Shown here: piece by piece, positions 1 through 12,862 of the stretch
Position numbering within the stretch: the stretch's first letter is position 1
Layout of the letters: every line of letters begins with the position of its first letter
From: Apophysomyces variabilis
Lineage: Eukaryota > Mucoromycota > Mucoromycetes > Mucorales > Mucoraceae
Direction: 5' to 3'
Length of the DNA stretch: 64,000 nucleotides
Assembly: GCA_002749535.1 (NCBI GenBank)
Contig: MZZL01000054.1
Location: forward strand, 5,580 to 69,579
Program-made: the position numbers and the translations under genes
The notes under the pieces: generated by a model
The model's database searches: none
What the model was told of the DNA's origin: nothing
The model's input: the letters and a program-made list of their open reading frames with translations, nothing else

Positions 1-2449
1 AAAAAAAAAAAAAAGAAAAATGGAATAGAACGAGGAGAACCAATACATCCATCAATGTCACTAAATTCTCGTAATTTACTGACTGAAGCATGATCAGTTA
101 AGGACAATACATAAGCTGGTGGATGATGACTTACTACGGTAATAGGGACAGATAACGAATGAAAACGACATAGCTTTCGATTATTGATCGACTGACCAAA
201 AATACCGGTCAGTCCATGCGAGTAACGCTTGTCAGTTCAGGCATATAATGATTCCATCGATAGGTGGCATCATCATTGGACATGGCTGCGTTTTCCATAT
301 TGTTCTTTCAGCGCCTCTTAGATTCTTTCAGGACGCTTGTTTCATGACATTCATCGACACCAATTTCCCTATCTGCACGACTACCCGGACATTCACACGT
401 TATACCATGACGCATCCCTCCATTGATAAGGCGACGTGTTGTCTTCATTCATTGTTTCTTTAAACTCTATCTATTACTTCATCTTGATCTACGTGATCTA
501 TTGACCCATATACCAGTCAAATGTGTGACAAAACTATTTCACAAGTCCAAGTCCACAGACATAAGAAGGCTTATCTAACCACATGATCCCAGTGTAGTAA
601 CAATCTTCGAAGTATGAAATCCTAACAATACGGAATGACATGTTGGACCCTTAGTCAAGGTATTTTTCCTATTATTACAACAATTCTCTTTTAACGTGAT
701 TTCTTTCGAGAAATGCACACAACCTTGAATAAAAAGGTATGCACAGGGTAACTTTACAGAGAAGCATTGGACGAAACAAGGTACCACAAATTGGATGTTG
801 TTACTGTCATACAGCCATTTAACCTCAATGACACAATAGATTTTGAACAACATACTTAAGACGTCTTTCTTTGGCACAACTCTATCTTGTTCAATTGCAG
901 CAAGTTTAAGCCTTTGAAAGCAAGGATAACATATGCTTCCGGACATTCAAGGCAACCTGAAATGTCGATGATTTCAGAGATAATCAAAATCTAACAAACC
1001 GGTAAAACAAGAAGATAGACAAAATAGCATCACTATTCCTAACTTTGCTACTTCCAAAGTCTAACGGCACTGGCAAGCAAAACATTACCAGGTGGGTGGG
1101 TGGGTGGGTTTCAAACAATCTTGGGTCTCCCTGGGTATTCTTGTCCTCTCCAACGCCCAGACTACCGCTAGGATACCGTCCTGTTAAGCAAAAAGGTAGT
1201 ATGTCATTGTAATTTACTTATGATGGATTATATTTCACGCTATTAGAATAATTTGATGTCTATTTGTACGATCAAGTTGATATAAGTAAAATATACTTTG
1301 CTGCATGACTCATTTACTAATGACGCATATAATTTTTTTTCTCCTTTAGCTTGAAGAGGGGTCGCAGCAGCATGATGCAAAAAATAATATAACAGAATCT
1401 CCTTTATTTTACTCTTAGTTAGAGTAGATTATTGTTAGAATGCTGATAAAAAGGTATGATTAAAGTAATGTCATCAAAGCAAGCATCATCAGAGCGGCAG
1501 AAGTATTTAGAGTATAGAATATCGCCGTCAAAAGGTTCTAATCTAGCTTGACAACTTTGTTTCTTTGTTCATCTTCCTTTCGTCACCTTTATGCTCCCTT
1601 TAGTTTTTGTAATGGGATGAAAAAGAGCAGCGCAGTTTGATAATGATCGTCCCAGAGAGACGGCGGCTTTGGCATATCCTGTGCAGAAGCCAAAGCATGC
1701 TTTGGAAGATGGAATCAGGTGATTCATCACTGCTCAAACGCCGAAAGATACCGGACCATGGCAATGTCAAGACGGATCTCCTGGAACGTAATCGCCTGCA
1801 TGAAGTGTAGCAGTGCAGGTTACAGATAGGTCTTTATGGCCTTCTGTGCAGATTAGCTTGTGTAGGCGACTGTTTGACTTCATCCATTTGTACATTTGCT
1901 TTTCGCGCATAGACATGTACATGACCATATCTTGTTGGCCGCTTGGCCAATGAAATTTGCGATTAAAAGAGGTGAGCACCGACCAGTAAGTGAGCTAGCT
2001 CAAACAAAATACCTTGAAAGGCATGCCAACAGCAATATAGCCAGGAGCTCAATCAAACGGGACAATAAGACCTAGTTGTAAGACAGTTTCTATTTCAGCT
2101 TCTATTACAAAATAAGTTGAAAGAAGGTAATCAAAAGTCATTAACTGCCTTCTTTCAAAGCTAGCTGTAAGTAATTGCGTGAAGCCATTTACACGAAAAA
2201 CGCATCAGGAACACTGAATGCACTCGTAGTAGAACAGCAAGATACGAGTTTTTAAGTATATAGTACAAGATCCTCAAGCAGCAGTAAACTCGTACTTGGA
2301 AAAACTGCAAAAAACTATGATAAAGCAACTCAATGCTCGGTGCAAGCCTGACTGCTATGCGCATAATTCTTTTTGTATCCATCCAGCGTGCCTTTACCTT
2401 TGACGGATTCACAGTTACGCTTGAATTCGGTGCCATTATACTAGCCTTG
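1..2449. other. Gene-poor AT-rich stretch with no recognisable gene
   Basis: The window opens in an A-run. I see no convincing coding exon here. A 123-codon open frame on the minus strand (575-946) has no family I recognise and no clear splice partners. A short GGGT tandem repeat lies near 1092-1110. The stretch probably belongs to the decayed repeat block that continues to 12.6 kb. Confidence 0.5.
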
Positions 2450-5400
2450 CGTTTTTGTTTTGGATTGTCCAGTTCTTTGTCCAAGAAGTAGTCTACAGCT
2501 GTGAAGGACCCGCTAGGAAATCCGGATCGCCCGATCAGCCTGTGGCCAGAAGGGTTAGAGACATAGAAGATGATTTTTATGTGACAAACACTCATCACCA
2601 GTGCAGGTTATATGGGCGAATTTATAGTGGAATGACCGAGATATTTTGAGGCAGCTCCTCCAGGTTTAGCTAAAGAATATCCTGCCATCCACACAACTGA
2701 GAGTGCTGTATCATCCCGCATTATAAATCCCATGCGGTCATTTTCCATTCCGGGATGGGACCAGCCCCATTCGCCCGCATGCTGAGCAAGCATCATCATC
2801 TACAACACAATATTTTAGAGTTTCAATTTCTCGCATTTCTCCAGCAAAAAGATCTGAGGGATGTCACAGTACCAGCATTTAGTACCTTTGATGATCCGCT
2901 CGGATATGCTTGTTTTACACCAAGTGCAAAATAATTAGCAAAATTCCATAATGACCATGTTGAAGAGAAGACCGTTTATCATCGTCAACATACTAGCTCA
3001 CTAGCAGCGAACATTGTACACATCGACCATAGCCACAAGGTAAATGGCATAGTTTCCCTTGCTGTTCCTGTAGCTAATATGCATTAAGATCATTTCGGTC
3101 ATCAAGCATTTGCGTAAGCTTGCTGGATTAAAGATTTTCAAAGCACTCTTCACTAGGATCAAGAAGATGGAGGGACCCGTATTCATTGCTTTTTTCCCTC
3201 CACTTCAATGGATTATGTGAAGAAACCTTTGGATGATACGAAGTTGAGCCTAACGTCTTTTGGACATTCCATCTAAATGTCCTTTTCACAGACAAAGTAG
3301 AGGCCGATATGCAATTTTTGGAAACGTGATTTGAACCCTCGAAGGAAGATATCCAAGCAGTGAGGTTAACTTAACCTTACAGAGATCTGCTCGTACTCAC
3401 TCTTCCGGAGAGCGTGACAAATACCGTACATTCTATGCAACCCAGATCAACAACGCGTTAACACCATTTGCTTGAGCAGCTGGATGATACGGCCTACAAC
3501 ACGACCGTTGGGATTCGATGCGGACTGCGCTTTTAATGCTGATAGTCATAGCATGTGGCATCCGGTTGCTGTTCTTCAAGTAGCTCATCCGTCATTTGGC
3601 GTCAGGATCCTAAGGCTGTCAAAGCTGATGATCGTAACACATGCTTTCCTGCAACTTATTGCTTGTGAACGCATTAAGAAGGCAGGAAGAAATATCAGTC
3701 AAGATATAGCTCGCGTGTAGCGCAGTCTCCCGAAAGATTAGTTCCAAAAAGAAGCCATGCAGAAATAGTTGCACTGACAAAGCAACGTGCTTTTATACCC
3801 ACGACAACAATAAATCTTGCCGATATCTGCGCCATGGTTGTGGAGAAACGTCTCCCAAACGAGAAAAGCATCCGTGAAAGTAACCAGGAAGGAAATCTGT
3901 TCTTGGATCAGCTTAAATATGTTGCTTTTTATGCTTGGATGTGTTTGGAGCGCTCCACCCGAATGTCGACAGTCCCGGCAGCGACTCGAATATCAGATTG
4001 TGATTACGTTTTGTGACATGGCTTACCCGTAACGTTGCTTAGCGATGATTGTATCAGACCGGTAGCATACGTAAAACCATACAGGAAGCATAGCCAAGGC
4101 AAGCAAGCATAGATACCATGCATTAACATGTTCATGATGTTTCCGACAGAATATTCAATGGGAGAACCGTAACAAATTCGCGTATGGGCCATAGATATCG
4201 AATGGATTCTTGTTCTCGGTGTCATGCTTCAACTGACGTCCGAAAGCCCCTGCCAACTTTTGAACTGACTCATTACCGTATGATTTGCATGTTACACTGT
4301 TTGCGATATAGACGCCATGCAAACGAACAACTACCCGAGCGCGAACACATACCTGAAATTACTACGACACCTTCACTGATAGCCCCTCATCGAAACGATA
4401 CCTCTATAGAGCGCGATAGCAATCACTATTGCGCGCTAAGTTATGGCATTGACAGGACATTATCAGAAGAGCTTGAAGAAGACAAGTACGTATCAAGCGG
4501 ACTTGCTGCTCAAGAAGTGGACACTTCGTATATTGACATTGACGGCCAGAGGCTGAGCTGTAGCCTTCTAGATCCCGTTTATACGAAAGCACGAGATATC
4601 TTGCGTGATATGAAAGTTTATAATGTCCATAAGAGAGTGCTACAAGATGCTTGATATGTGTTAAAGCGCATTTCTCGCAAAGAAAACATGGTTTGCTCAG
4701 CAATTCCAAAGGAAACTTAGTGACACAGCGTTTGTTACGGACAAAAACGACTACGACAAAGTTAAACAAGTTTTAAAACCTCAAAGCGATTTGTTTGACT
4801 ACGGCATGTATAAACAAATGACGAAACGTTAAATAAGTAGTCTAACGATATCGTAATCCAGCGCGATCGCAAAAAGTTGCTGCAGGCCAGAAGCCGAAGG
4901 ATAATACCAACTTCGCAGAAAATGTTATACTCGGCTACAACGTCTTTATCACACTATGACTATTGCGATGCGCACATACGGGAGACCTGGTTTCGATAAC
5001 TGTGGCTAAAGGATACCTCAGTGGAACTAAAGGAATACTGAGCCTATAGCATTAGACATTTAAGGACAAACATGACTTATGGCTTTATGGCTGTTCTAGA
5101 GGAACGAAGACCTTCGAAGGAGGAATTCATCAGAGCGTGATACAACGATTTGGCGCATTGAATGCGAGTCCAATGTTTGCACCTAATTTACTTGTAGTAT
5201 ACAGGACTTAGGCACAATCTTAGCCAAAATATCTACTTGCATGTATATGCTAGTGTACTGACACTTACCTTAGGTAGGGCTTGAGAACCGTTATGGATGT
5301 CGATACAGGAGCCATTTTGATCTGTGGTTGATGAATGACATCCAACGGCTATACCTGTCCTTAGATGACACTATCCCAAAACATTAGGAAGGATGATCCA

Positions 5401-5850
5401 ATACCTCTTTCTTTAAGCAGGCAACGGAGCAATTCGATATAGCACAAGTTCCCTTTTCCCATTACACCAGTCTTGATTTGAAAGCATACCAGACGGTGGA
5501 TAGCAACCGAGAAAAGCCTAATACGCTTTACAAGTATCTGGCCCACAAGCAAAATACCCTTTTGTTATCGTTCTGGTCCATATTAAAGAGGGGAAACAAA
5601 ACATTTTCCAGACTCATCGCCCATTACTAGCAGAGCAGACTAACTTTCCACAAGTGGTCTGAATTTGCGAAGAAATGGAATGAATGCGAGGCAAATTGGC
5701 ATTACTATATTCTTTAAATACCCACAGAGCTTGCAGTCATGCCACCAGATCTGGCAACAGGATCAAGTTGTTCAAAGTATCAAGACCTACAACAACTTCA
5801 GGAATTGCACGCGCTTTTTGGATTGCTGCCTCGCGGCTGAAGATTGGTTA
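2450..5850 (+). pseudogene. Decayed protein with WRN/RNase D-like 3'-5' exonuclease block
   Basis: Traces of one long plus-strand protein appear in all three frames, interrupted by many stops and shifts. The clearest block is at 3480-3965. It begins with a motif I-like GFDADCAF (families have GFDxEW), continues with HPVAVLQVAHPS and GRNISQDIAR (motif II-like), and ends with LDQLKYVAFYAWMCLE, where families have Y(A)xxDAW. The motif I glutamate and the motif III aspartate are therefore lost. Upstream at about 2830-3150 there are weaker traces (SLAANIVHIDHSHKVNG) of the kind of domain that precedes such exonucleases in repeated fungal genes, which I recall as DUF6729-type. Downstream traces run to about 5850 (for example the stretch containing FHKWSEFAKKWNE near 5650). 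It is dead as a gene. Whether it was mobile is inference. Confidence 0.5.
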
Positions 5851-7529
5851 TCATTAATCGTTTTAGATTGCAAAATTCCATATAAATGACATCGCTTTTG
5901 CAGTGATCACACAAGAATTGCATTAGATTATATAGGACTTTCCTTGTCACTAGACGCTGTCCAGCATCATCAATAATCTATTTAATGTATATTTGTCGGC
6001 TTGTTTGAGTTTTCTCGTCATAGATATCATGTGTTCAACTGTCGTCATTGCTGGCTTGCGGAGTTGATGATAGTGTATGGGATCAGCATCGAGTGGATGA
6101 TTCTACTCGCTTAAAGGAGAAACGTCGATAACTGTCCACTTTTCGGTTCCTAACTTTCATAGACTCATACAAAAATGCGCTTACAGGAAACCCTGGAATG
6201 GGGCTCTCCAGCCTAAAGCACTGTCCGTAGTAATTTTCGTCTGATTCATGGGTGTGACTAAGAATTGGACGTTTATCCATTTACTATTATATTAGCAGCT
6301 CTAAAAGTCGACGTTTCCAAACTGGTTTACTTGGCGTTTTCCGTTTTTCTTGGGACAGGGAGTTAAAGAGGTTCCCAATCTTTTTCTGAAGTGTGCAGCA
6401 CAATCCGAAGTTCTCGGAGGGCTTGTCTACGCGCATCAGTTACGTCACTACTTTCCCAAGCGCACTTACCAGCCTAACCCGACGAAGGGCTATATGCTTT
6501 GTTCTTCTAAGCCTTGTTGCTTGCAAGGACGTTTTAATCCGGTCGGACGGGAGTCAAGGTCATTTATCTTCATATATTCAATAGGGATTCTTCGTATATT
6601 GAGACTAGCGTGAACGTCTCTATTCCAATACTAATATATATGGTCACCACGAAGAACATCTTTTAGGAGCAGAAGCCCTTACCATTGGACGATTCGAGCT
6701 GAACGTGTCTTCCGATAAATGATTGTTGCAAATTTTTATCGGATAGACAATCGTTCGGCTATCGTTTAATGCTGGAAATGCTAGTCAGATTGCAAGATAC
6801 TGAAGCTGAAAGGTATTGTCATACCAAGTTTCTTTTTATCACGACATTGAGATGTTCTGTGCAGTATCTTTCTGTTATCATCGAGGCAGAGGCGCCGTAG
6901 CTAGCGATCATTGTCCTGACGTGTTAACTTTATTCAAAGCAATAAAGTTAATCGGATGATGATCATACAGGTAAATATCCTACTTGTGTTTACAGCGGAA
7001 AGTTTCAGGATTACGCATGAGTTCGGTATTTTTGTCACACCAAGAGCAAATCTGACTGGTTAAATATTCATTTACAAGGATCACTAGGCATTTTCTAGCC
7101 AGAAACCTGCGAAAAGTATTCGCAAATCACGACATGAATCAACCGAATTAAAAAAAAATTAAAGATGCAACCTTTACCGGCAGTGGGGCGTCGCCTTTCA
7201 CGCTTGGTTTAAGATCTGCATCTCCATAAGCTACTATGACTCGTCACCTATCTGTTAGGTATTTGACTTTTCTTTGTTGTTGCATTCTGTCTTTTTTGTT
7301 GGTTTTATGAGCCATCGGTATCTCTTTCTGTTAAGATCTAAAGTTAGGAGAAATAATTAATAGCCGTCTTACCGATCACCCTCCTAGAAAAATTCGATTT
7401 GTCAGTCGATGAAATATGATATTTCTCGCTCGAAATAACAACATTCTGTTTTCACGGTGTCTGTAATGACAGCTACCGTCGTGTATTCTATAAACAAAGT
7501 AAGGATCCAATATGATTTAAAATTGTATC
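5851..7529. other. Non-coding or fully decayed stretch
   Basis: Only short open frames occur (for example 65 codons at 6083-6280 minus and 87 codons at 6350-6613 plus). None resembles a known family or has consistent splice sites. I see no RNA gene or repeat. Confidence 0.4.
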
Positions 7530-9430
7530 TTACTTGTCATTAACTTCGCTAAGTGTCTTCAGATATTTCTGAAAGCCTTGTACACTGGCGGTTTTCGGTG
7601 ATGCTTCATTTAACTTGTCATACACCTGTGCTTGCATGTCGGCTTTCTTACAAATTCTTGGTTGTATCTGCTTACACCACGTAAACATCGAACCAGATCT
7701 AGGTAGTTGGGTTATTTCTATTGTTGTCATCTTTTGCCTATTTCAAATATGATCTTACTAGTACTCCTCATTGGATACAGAGAATGTGTGTGCAGGCCAT
7801 CCGCCGAGTCAACCGCACTAGCGACATCCCGAATGCCTAGTTTTGCACGTAAGAAGACGCAGCTTCATAAATAGGACTCTTAATCTCACCAGGATCAATT
7901 TCTATGATCCTTGTAATCCTGGGATCCCCAATCGAAGTTGGTTTCTTTCGTAGATGATATATGCCGCGATTCTGTTGGCTCAGATCTCGCTCTTTTTCCA
8001 GTCGGTTGAAGTCCCGTTTGGAGCTTAGGTATTGTTCTAAGAAAAATTCAGTTACTAAGGTCAATTGTATTTGGTAAGACTCTTACCAAAGCCGGTGCAC
8101 TCAAATAACATGGAACCGGATACTCCATCAGTTTCCAAATAGTAGTGGAAAGCTATGGCTTTGTCGGCTATCAATAAAAGACTGGCAAGTTAGGGTAACT
8201 GCAAAAATGAGAGTACGTATCTTTCTATATAATAGAAGACACATACGTTTTTCTGGGTTGTTGTCCTTTTTTCGCCTTTCTTTGATTTGGCTGCAATCTG
8301 TCCAGGTCAAATATAGATTCCCAAATAATTCTCTCCATTCAACATCTCTACGGTTACGGTCATATGCTTGTTTAGAGATCAAACGCCGGCTATGGTTCTA
8401 TTATCAATAGATGAGCGTTATTATCGAAGCAACTTATCCTTATTACTATGCCATAGCGACTACGAATCCTTCCAATCATCTCCTGAGGTACAGCTTTTCC
8501 TTTGTAGTGACAATCGGTGAGGAAACGCCAAAGCACGAATGCCGTCACTGGCATATGTATAACTTGATGGCTTGCCAAAGACATGATCGACTAACATTAT
8601 GACTCTAGGGCTTCTGCATCCCGATCAAGAAAAGAGGAAAACTCAATATACTGTTGTAGGACATCGATTGGTATGGATATATCATCGTCATTCTGATTAG
8701 TCATGATTTCTTCACGAACTTCTTGCTCATATTTTTCATCCTTTGCTTCAGTATCTTTATCCATCGGCAGCTCCTGTTGTCAAGCTGGCGCAGGTATGGT
8801 AAGCTCAGGTATTTTTCCAAGTGCCTCCTAAATGTCAGAAAAAAATCCAATACATGCAAATCCTTGCAGTAACCTATAACATTTACTTGTACAAGGCTTT
8901 TGCTTCTTTTTCATGGGAAAGCGTCAGAGATTCCCAGTCCATTTCTTCTACTGACTTTTCTTGCAGACACACGGTGCCATTTTCTTAGCTAAAAAATAGT
9001 ACCCGTGTTTAAAGTAGGAAAGTTCTCGCGAAATGGCAATTTTTGAGCATTACCACGAGTGGCTGGACCACTAGATTCATTCCTTGAAAAAAAAAGCCTT
9101 CCACACGTAGATTAGGTATGTTTTTACATTATTGACGATATGTAGTTTCGCGTCTATAGCAAAGGCGATATCAGTCAATCGACAATTCCGTTTCATTGCT
9201 TGTCAGAGACATACTGGCAATAGCTTTGGGAGCATATACGGATGCCAGTTCTTTGGTCGTGGCTGTCAATTTTGGAGGGATGTGGTGAACTATTCCACAT
9301 GTTAAAGCTGTGATCCATGGTAAGTTTTTGGGCTACCTGTGCAAGGAACGAAGTATTCAGTATACATCTTAACCAAATCTTTTTCCCATTCCTTCAAGTT
9401 ACCTCTTGGCTATGTCAACTGAGTGCTTGT
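7530..9430 (-). pseudogene. Decayed multi-exon gene of unknown family
   Basis: On the minus strand several protein-like segments follow one another from about 9430 downwards. One, near 9400-9180, contains the run PWITALTCGIVHHIPPKL and needs a one-base shift after a five-A run at about 9330. The next ends in HEKEAKALYK at about 8888 and has a textbook 59-bp intron (GTAAAT...TTTAG) leading to EALGKIPELTIPAPA. That exon has an in-frame TGA at about 8781 before continuing into an acidic segment (8595-8762). Further weak segments lie at 8390-8584, 8128-8382, 7837-8064 and 7530-7730. The combination of good splice sites with stops and shifts suggests a gene or element copy that died fairly recently. 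I do not recognise the family. Confidence 0.35.
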
Positions 9431-10839
9431 TCGAAGTTTAAATCGTTGCATTTACCTCTTTCTCTTCTATGAAGCTAGCTAACACGAGTTTGTAGACCCG
9501 AAGCCATAAACTTACACTATCAAGCGGAGGGAAAGGGAAAGTCTCGGGATCGTCAAGTTGCGCTCACCTGCGGACATGAAGATTGATTTAATTCATGGCG
9601 TCATGGTGAAGAGCCTGATGATCTTTCGCTTTTTCACGGAATTCTTGCTAAACAAGATATTAGCCTATGCCGGCATATGTGAACAATATATATACTCTCA
9701 TATACTTTATTTTAGTTTAAGGATATTGGTCAGCTTTGTCTTATGAATTACCCCACTTCTCGGGCCGTTGCCCTTCGTCAACAGCGACTTTTTCTTACTT
9801 GATCTTCTTTTTTTTATGGGGTTGGTGCTCTTCTGGGGATTCCATAAAAAAAAATTACAACAGTGTCTCTGGCAGTTGGTAAGAAGGGAATACGCGTAAA
9901 AGAAATTAAAAGAGAAGAAAATTTAAGAGGAGAGCGAAGGAAGAGGAAAGAAGAACAGAAAGCGCAAAAATGATTGTTTGAAACTACTTCAAGTGATCTT
10001 ATGAAATCGACTCTTTCCGTTGAAAGTCTCTTGGCAATACTGTAGTCTCACTCAAATCATCAAGGCATAAACTTAGTTAACCCGTCGAGAAAGACCCATT
10101 ATATATCATTGTACATCATAGTCCAGCAAGTTTTATCAGCTTATTCATAACGTCTGAACGATACACTCTGAGGATTCTCCAAGTGTCTTACCAAGGAAGG
10201 AAAGATGTAAGGTGTTGTCAAATTTTGTGTATGTTGTCTGTTTTCTCTTGATTCCAAACGTGCGTTTCATGATGATGCGCTGTTTGCCACGTGGTCCATG
10301 GATCCTATCTATGTCTATACACATTAATAATGGATACACTGTGCAAAACATACAATGAACAGATGCAATACTTATTGCTTCTTGTTCACTTTACACCAGC
10401 TGACCTGTGGATAGCGCTGCATAATCAAGGTAATGAGCTTATACAACTTGCAAATTGTCGATTATCCTTTGAGCATGAAGTGCACCATGAGCTGTTATGA
10501 TATGACAGATGCTATGGAATATATGCGCTCTGTTTGCGTCGTGTCATTAGAGCACGAGCACTTTAAATTGTGTTATGTACGCGTTTGAGATATGCTGTTC
10601 TTTAAGGAGGGATTGAGCTGCTTCGGCTGCAATCTGATAGATAAACTGTTCCCCACTGGAAGCACTAATCCCTGAAAAGCTTCTTCTTCTCATCAGTTAC
10701 GTCCGTTTGTCGAATCTTGTTATACAGTATCCGATATTTCTTTCTGTTTTGGAACACGTGCTAATTCTCTTACATTGACGTCTCATTGTTCTGCTTCAGA
10801 CAATCGGATCGGGCTTTACTATGAGTGGCTGCATAAACT
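9431..10839. other. Intergenic/decayed DNA
   Basis: A purine-rich patch (about 9895-9965) follows a T/A-rich run. Open frames are all under 70 codons with no recognisable content. Nothing else is supported. Confidence 0.4.
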
Positions 10840-12598
10840 CATTGCAGCTCATTACCTTCATCTGTAGGATCAAAATGCCAACTTTGGTAATAAGTAATAG
10901 CGGTATATCCAGTACACGGAAATAAATGACGGCAAGAAAAGCCGAAATTAACTCTCATAGAACATAAGCATTGGGCATATGTACTATGAGCAAATATAAG
11001 ATCCAGTTCTGCTTTGAATTTGTCGATTACGAAGCGTGAAAGTTTGCCTTGTATATCTTGGAGGCGTATAATATGATCCGTAGATAAAAGTTGATCGCGG
11101 CCAAAGTGCCCCTTATCAAGCTGAATTCGTAGCTCAGCGTCCTAGTACCCGACATTTATTATATAATCATATTCTATGCTTTCAGTCAATCGTTAAGTAC
11201 CTGCACACGATATCATCGATCCATGATTCGGAAAGCTGTTGGAAGTTTGCCGGAAGCAAGATCTAAAGCGCGTTTGATTGTTGAATGGGGCACCTTCTAC
11301 CCGGTGGGTAGACGTTTGTTCAAAAATGCATAAGACGGTATGTATAAACGCCAACCCATTTCTCTTTTTGTTTGAGTTTGCTTATAACAAATATTAGTCT
11401 GTGTGTCAACCAACTGTCTGCAGACTTACGTTTCTAGGTATTCGACTGCTTTTTCTGGACTACTGCTTTTCTTAGCTGCAGCTTTATATGCAGCTATTGC
11501 ACTATCATACTCTTGATAAGTCCAGCAATTGAATAACTGGTCGATAGACTTTTCGAGCTCCTCATGCTCGTCTTTAACTTGGAGCCACTTGCGTAAATTA
11601 ACCTGAAGTTTCGCTTGACGTGTGCTATGCATAGGATCTTGCGAGAATCAGGAAAAAAGATGTCCAATGCTGTCATAAGTGCTTGCTCGTTATCAGTAAC
11701 AAATACACCCGGTTACTGAACGTTTGATGGCCAAATGATGTCGCGTAACATTTTTATGACCCATTGATACATATCTCCCTTTTCATCAGCAATCCAAGCA
11801 CATGCAACTGAAGTCGTCTTTAACGATTTGTACCCGAGGTTGTTTACTGCAGTAACATTAACAAAGGGCATTTTATGCCGGTTGGTTTTGTAAATGGCGT
11901 CAATAAGAACCAGTTCAGAAAATCTTTCTTGCCAACAGCATTGTATTTTTATGCGAGAAATAAATTCCTCGTAAAATTTTAGACTCATTATTTACTATCC
12001 AATCTACAACGTATTCTTGCTTTTCAAGCTCTGTAATGAAGTCGTAGATAACATGGTCTGAGTCATTTTTGAACAATTGCTGTCTTAAGTTGGCCATATC
12101 CTTGATCATAACGCTATGAATGCCAGTTTCTTGTAAAGGATTGTAGACAATTCTGTTACTTGCACCAGCATTTTACATGTTTCGCACATTCTTTCTATTC
12201 TCTTCGCCCAAAATTCTATGCTAATGATATATCTTAACATCGTAGGCCATAGCATGGTTGTGCTCTTCGTTCATAAACCATATTGTCTAGCTGTCTTCTT
12301 TCCGTTCCACTTTCATAATGAAAGGACGATCGAAACGTTGTGTATCTTTCATGCTTAATCTTTTGAGCCCTTCTGCTGTTTTTCGTTGAAGACAATGAAT
12401 TGACTTTTATTCATAATACTGTTATACCTGCTTATTGCCTTTGGCAGCACGATACTTTCCGGAACGCTTACAGACAAAACTAATTTGACAATTGTTGTTA
12501 CAGAGAGTACAAATAATAAATCCTTTTTCTCTTGCATAAGTGATGGCAGCAAGACGCAGATCAACTTCTGATCTAAAAGTAGAATTAAGCATGATTGC
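10840..12598 (-). pseudogene. MULE (Mutator-like) transposase relic with FAR1-like N-terminus and SWIM-like tail
   Basis: Reading the minus strand from 12598: an N-terminal FAR1/WRKY-like segment (YAREKGFIICTL...CKRSGKYRAAKGN) is followed, after stops, by a MULE core at 11990-11430. The core contains LVLIDAIYKTNRHKMPFVNV (the DxTYkTN motif), then SVACAWIADEKGD, then VTDNEQALMTALDIFFPD with CIAHVKRNFR. Further down are a HRVEGA/HSTIKRALDLASGKL motif (about 11250-11300) and a C-terminal CLCSM...CRHLFPC...YQSWHFDP segment (about 10850-11000) like the SWIM zinc-finger tail of FAR1/MULE proteins. At least five frame changes or stops separate these blocks, so the transposase is dead. Terminal inverted repeats were not located. 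The head lies only 265 bp from the ARS2 start codon. Confidence 0.8.
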
Positions 12599-12862
12599 AG
12601 TAAGTGAAAACGGGGACAGGATTCAGGAACAAAGTAATGAAGTGCGCCAATCGTTTGGGGGATTGAAGTGCGCGAGTGAAGTGCGCGAAGACAATCCGGA
12701 TTTTGCTGACGTCATTTTCGTACAAATTTCGGTGTCCGTAAGAGTTGCCTAAATTCCAATTGAGAGAGTGTATACTCAGTATCCCTTGCTCCTCTCCGTT
12801 GACATCTGTGCCCAGCTGCAGTAACAAAGACTGAAATAGCTACATAACTTGATTACTCAGAC
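12599..12862 (+). promoter_or_regulatory. ARS2 upstream region, squeezed against a MULE relic
   Basis: Only about 264 bp separate the head of the MULE relic from the ARS2 ATG at 12863, so this must hold the ARS2 5' UTR and core promoter, or the promoter extends into the transposon. A duplicated GTGCGC/GAAGTGCGCG-like pair is visible at about 12642-12691. No TATA box is obvious. The role is inferred from position. Confidence 0.4.

Noticed and set aside
575..946. 123-codon minus frame as a gene
   Set aside because: No family, no splice partners and no conserved motif seen; could be another decayed repeat but cannot be supported.
4184..4654. 156-codon plus frame as an independent gene
   Set aside because: It sits inside the decayed exonuclease-type gene, begins by chance and has no recognisable domain.
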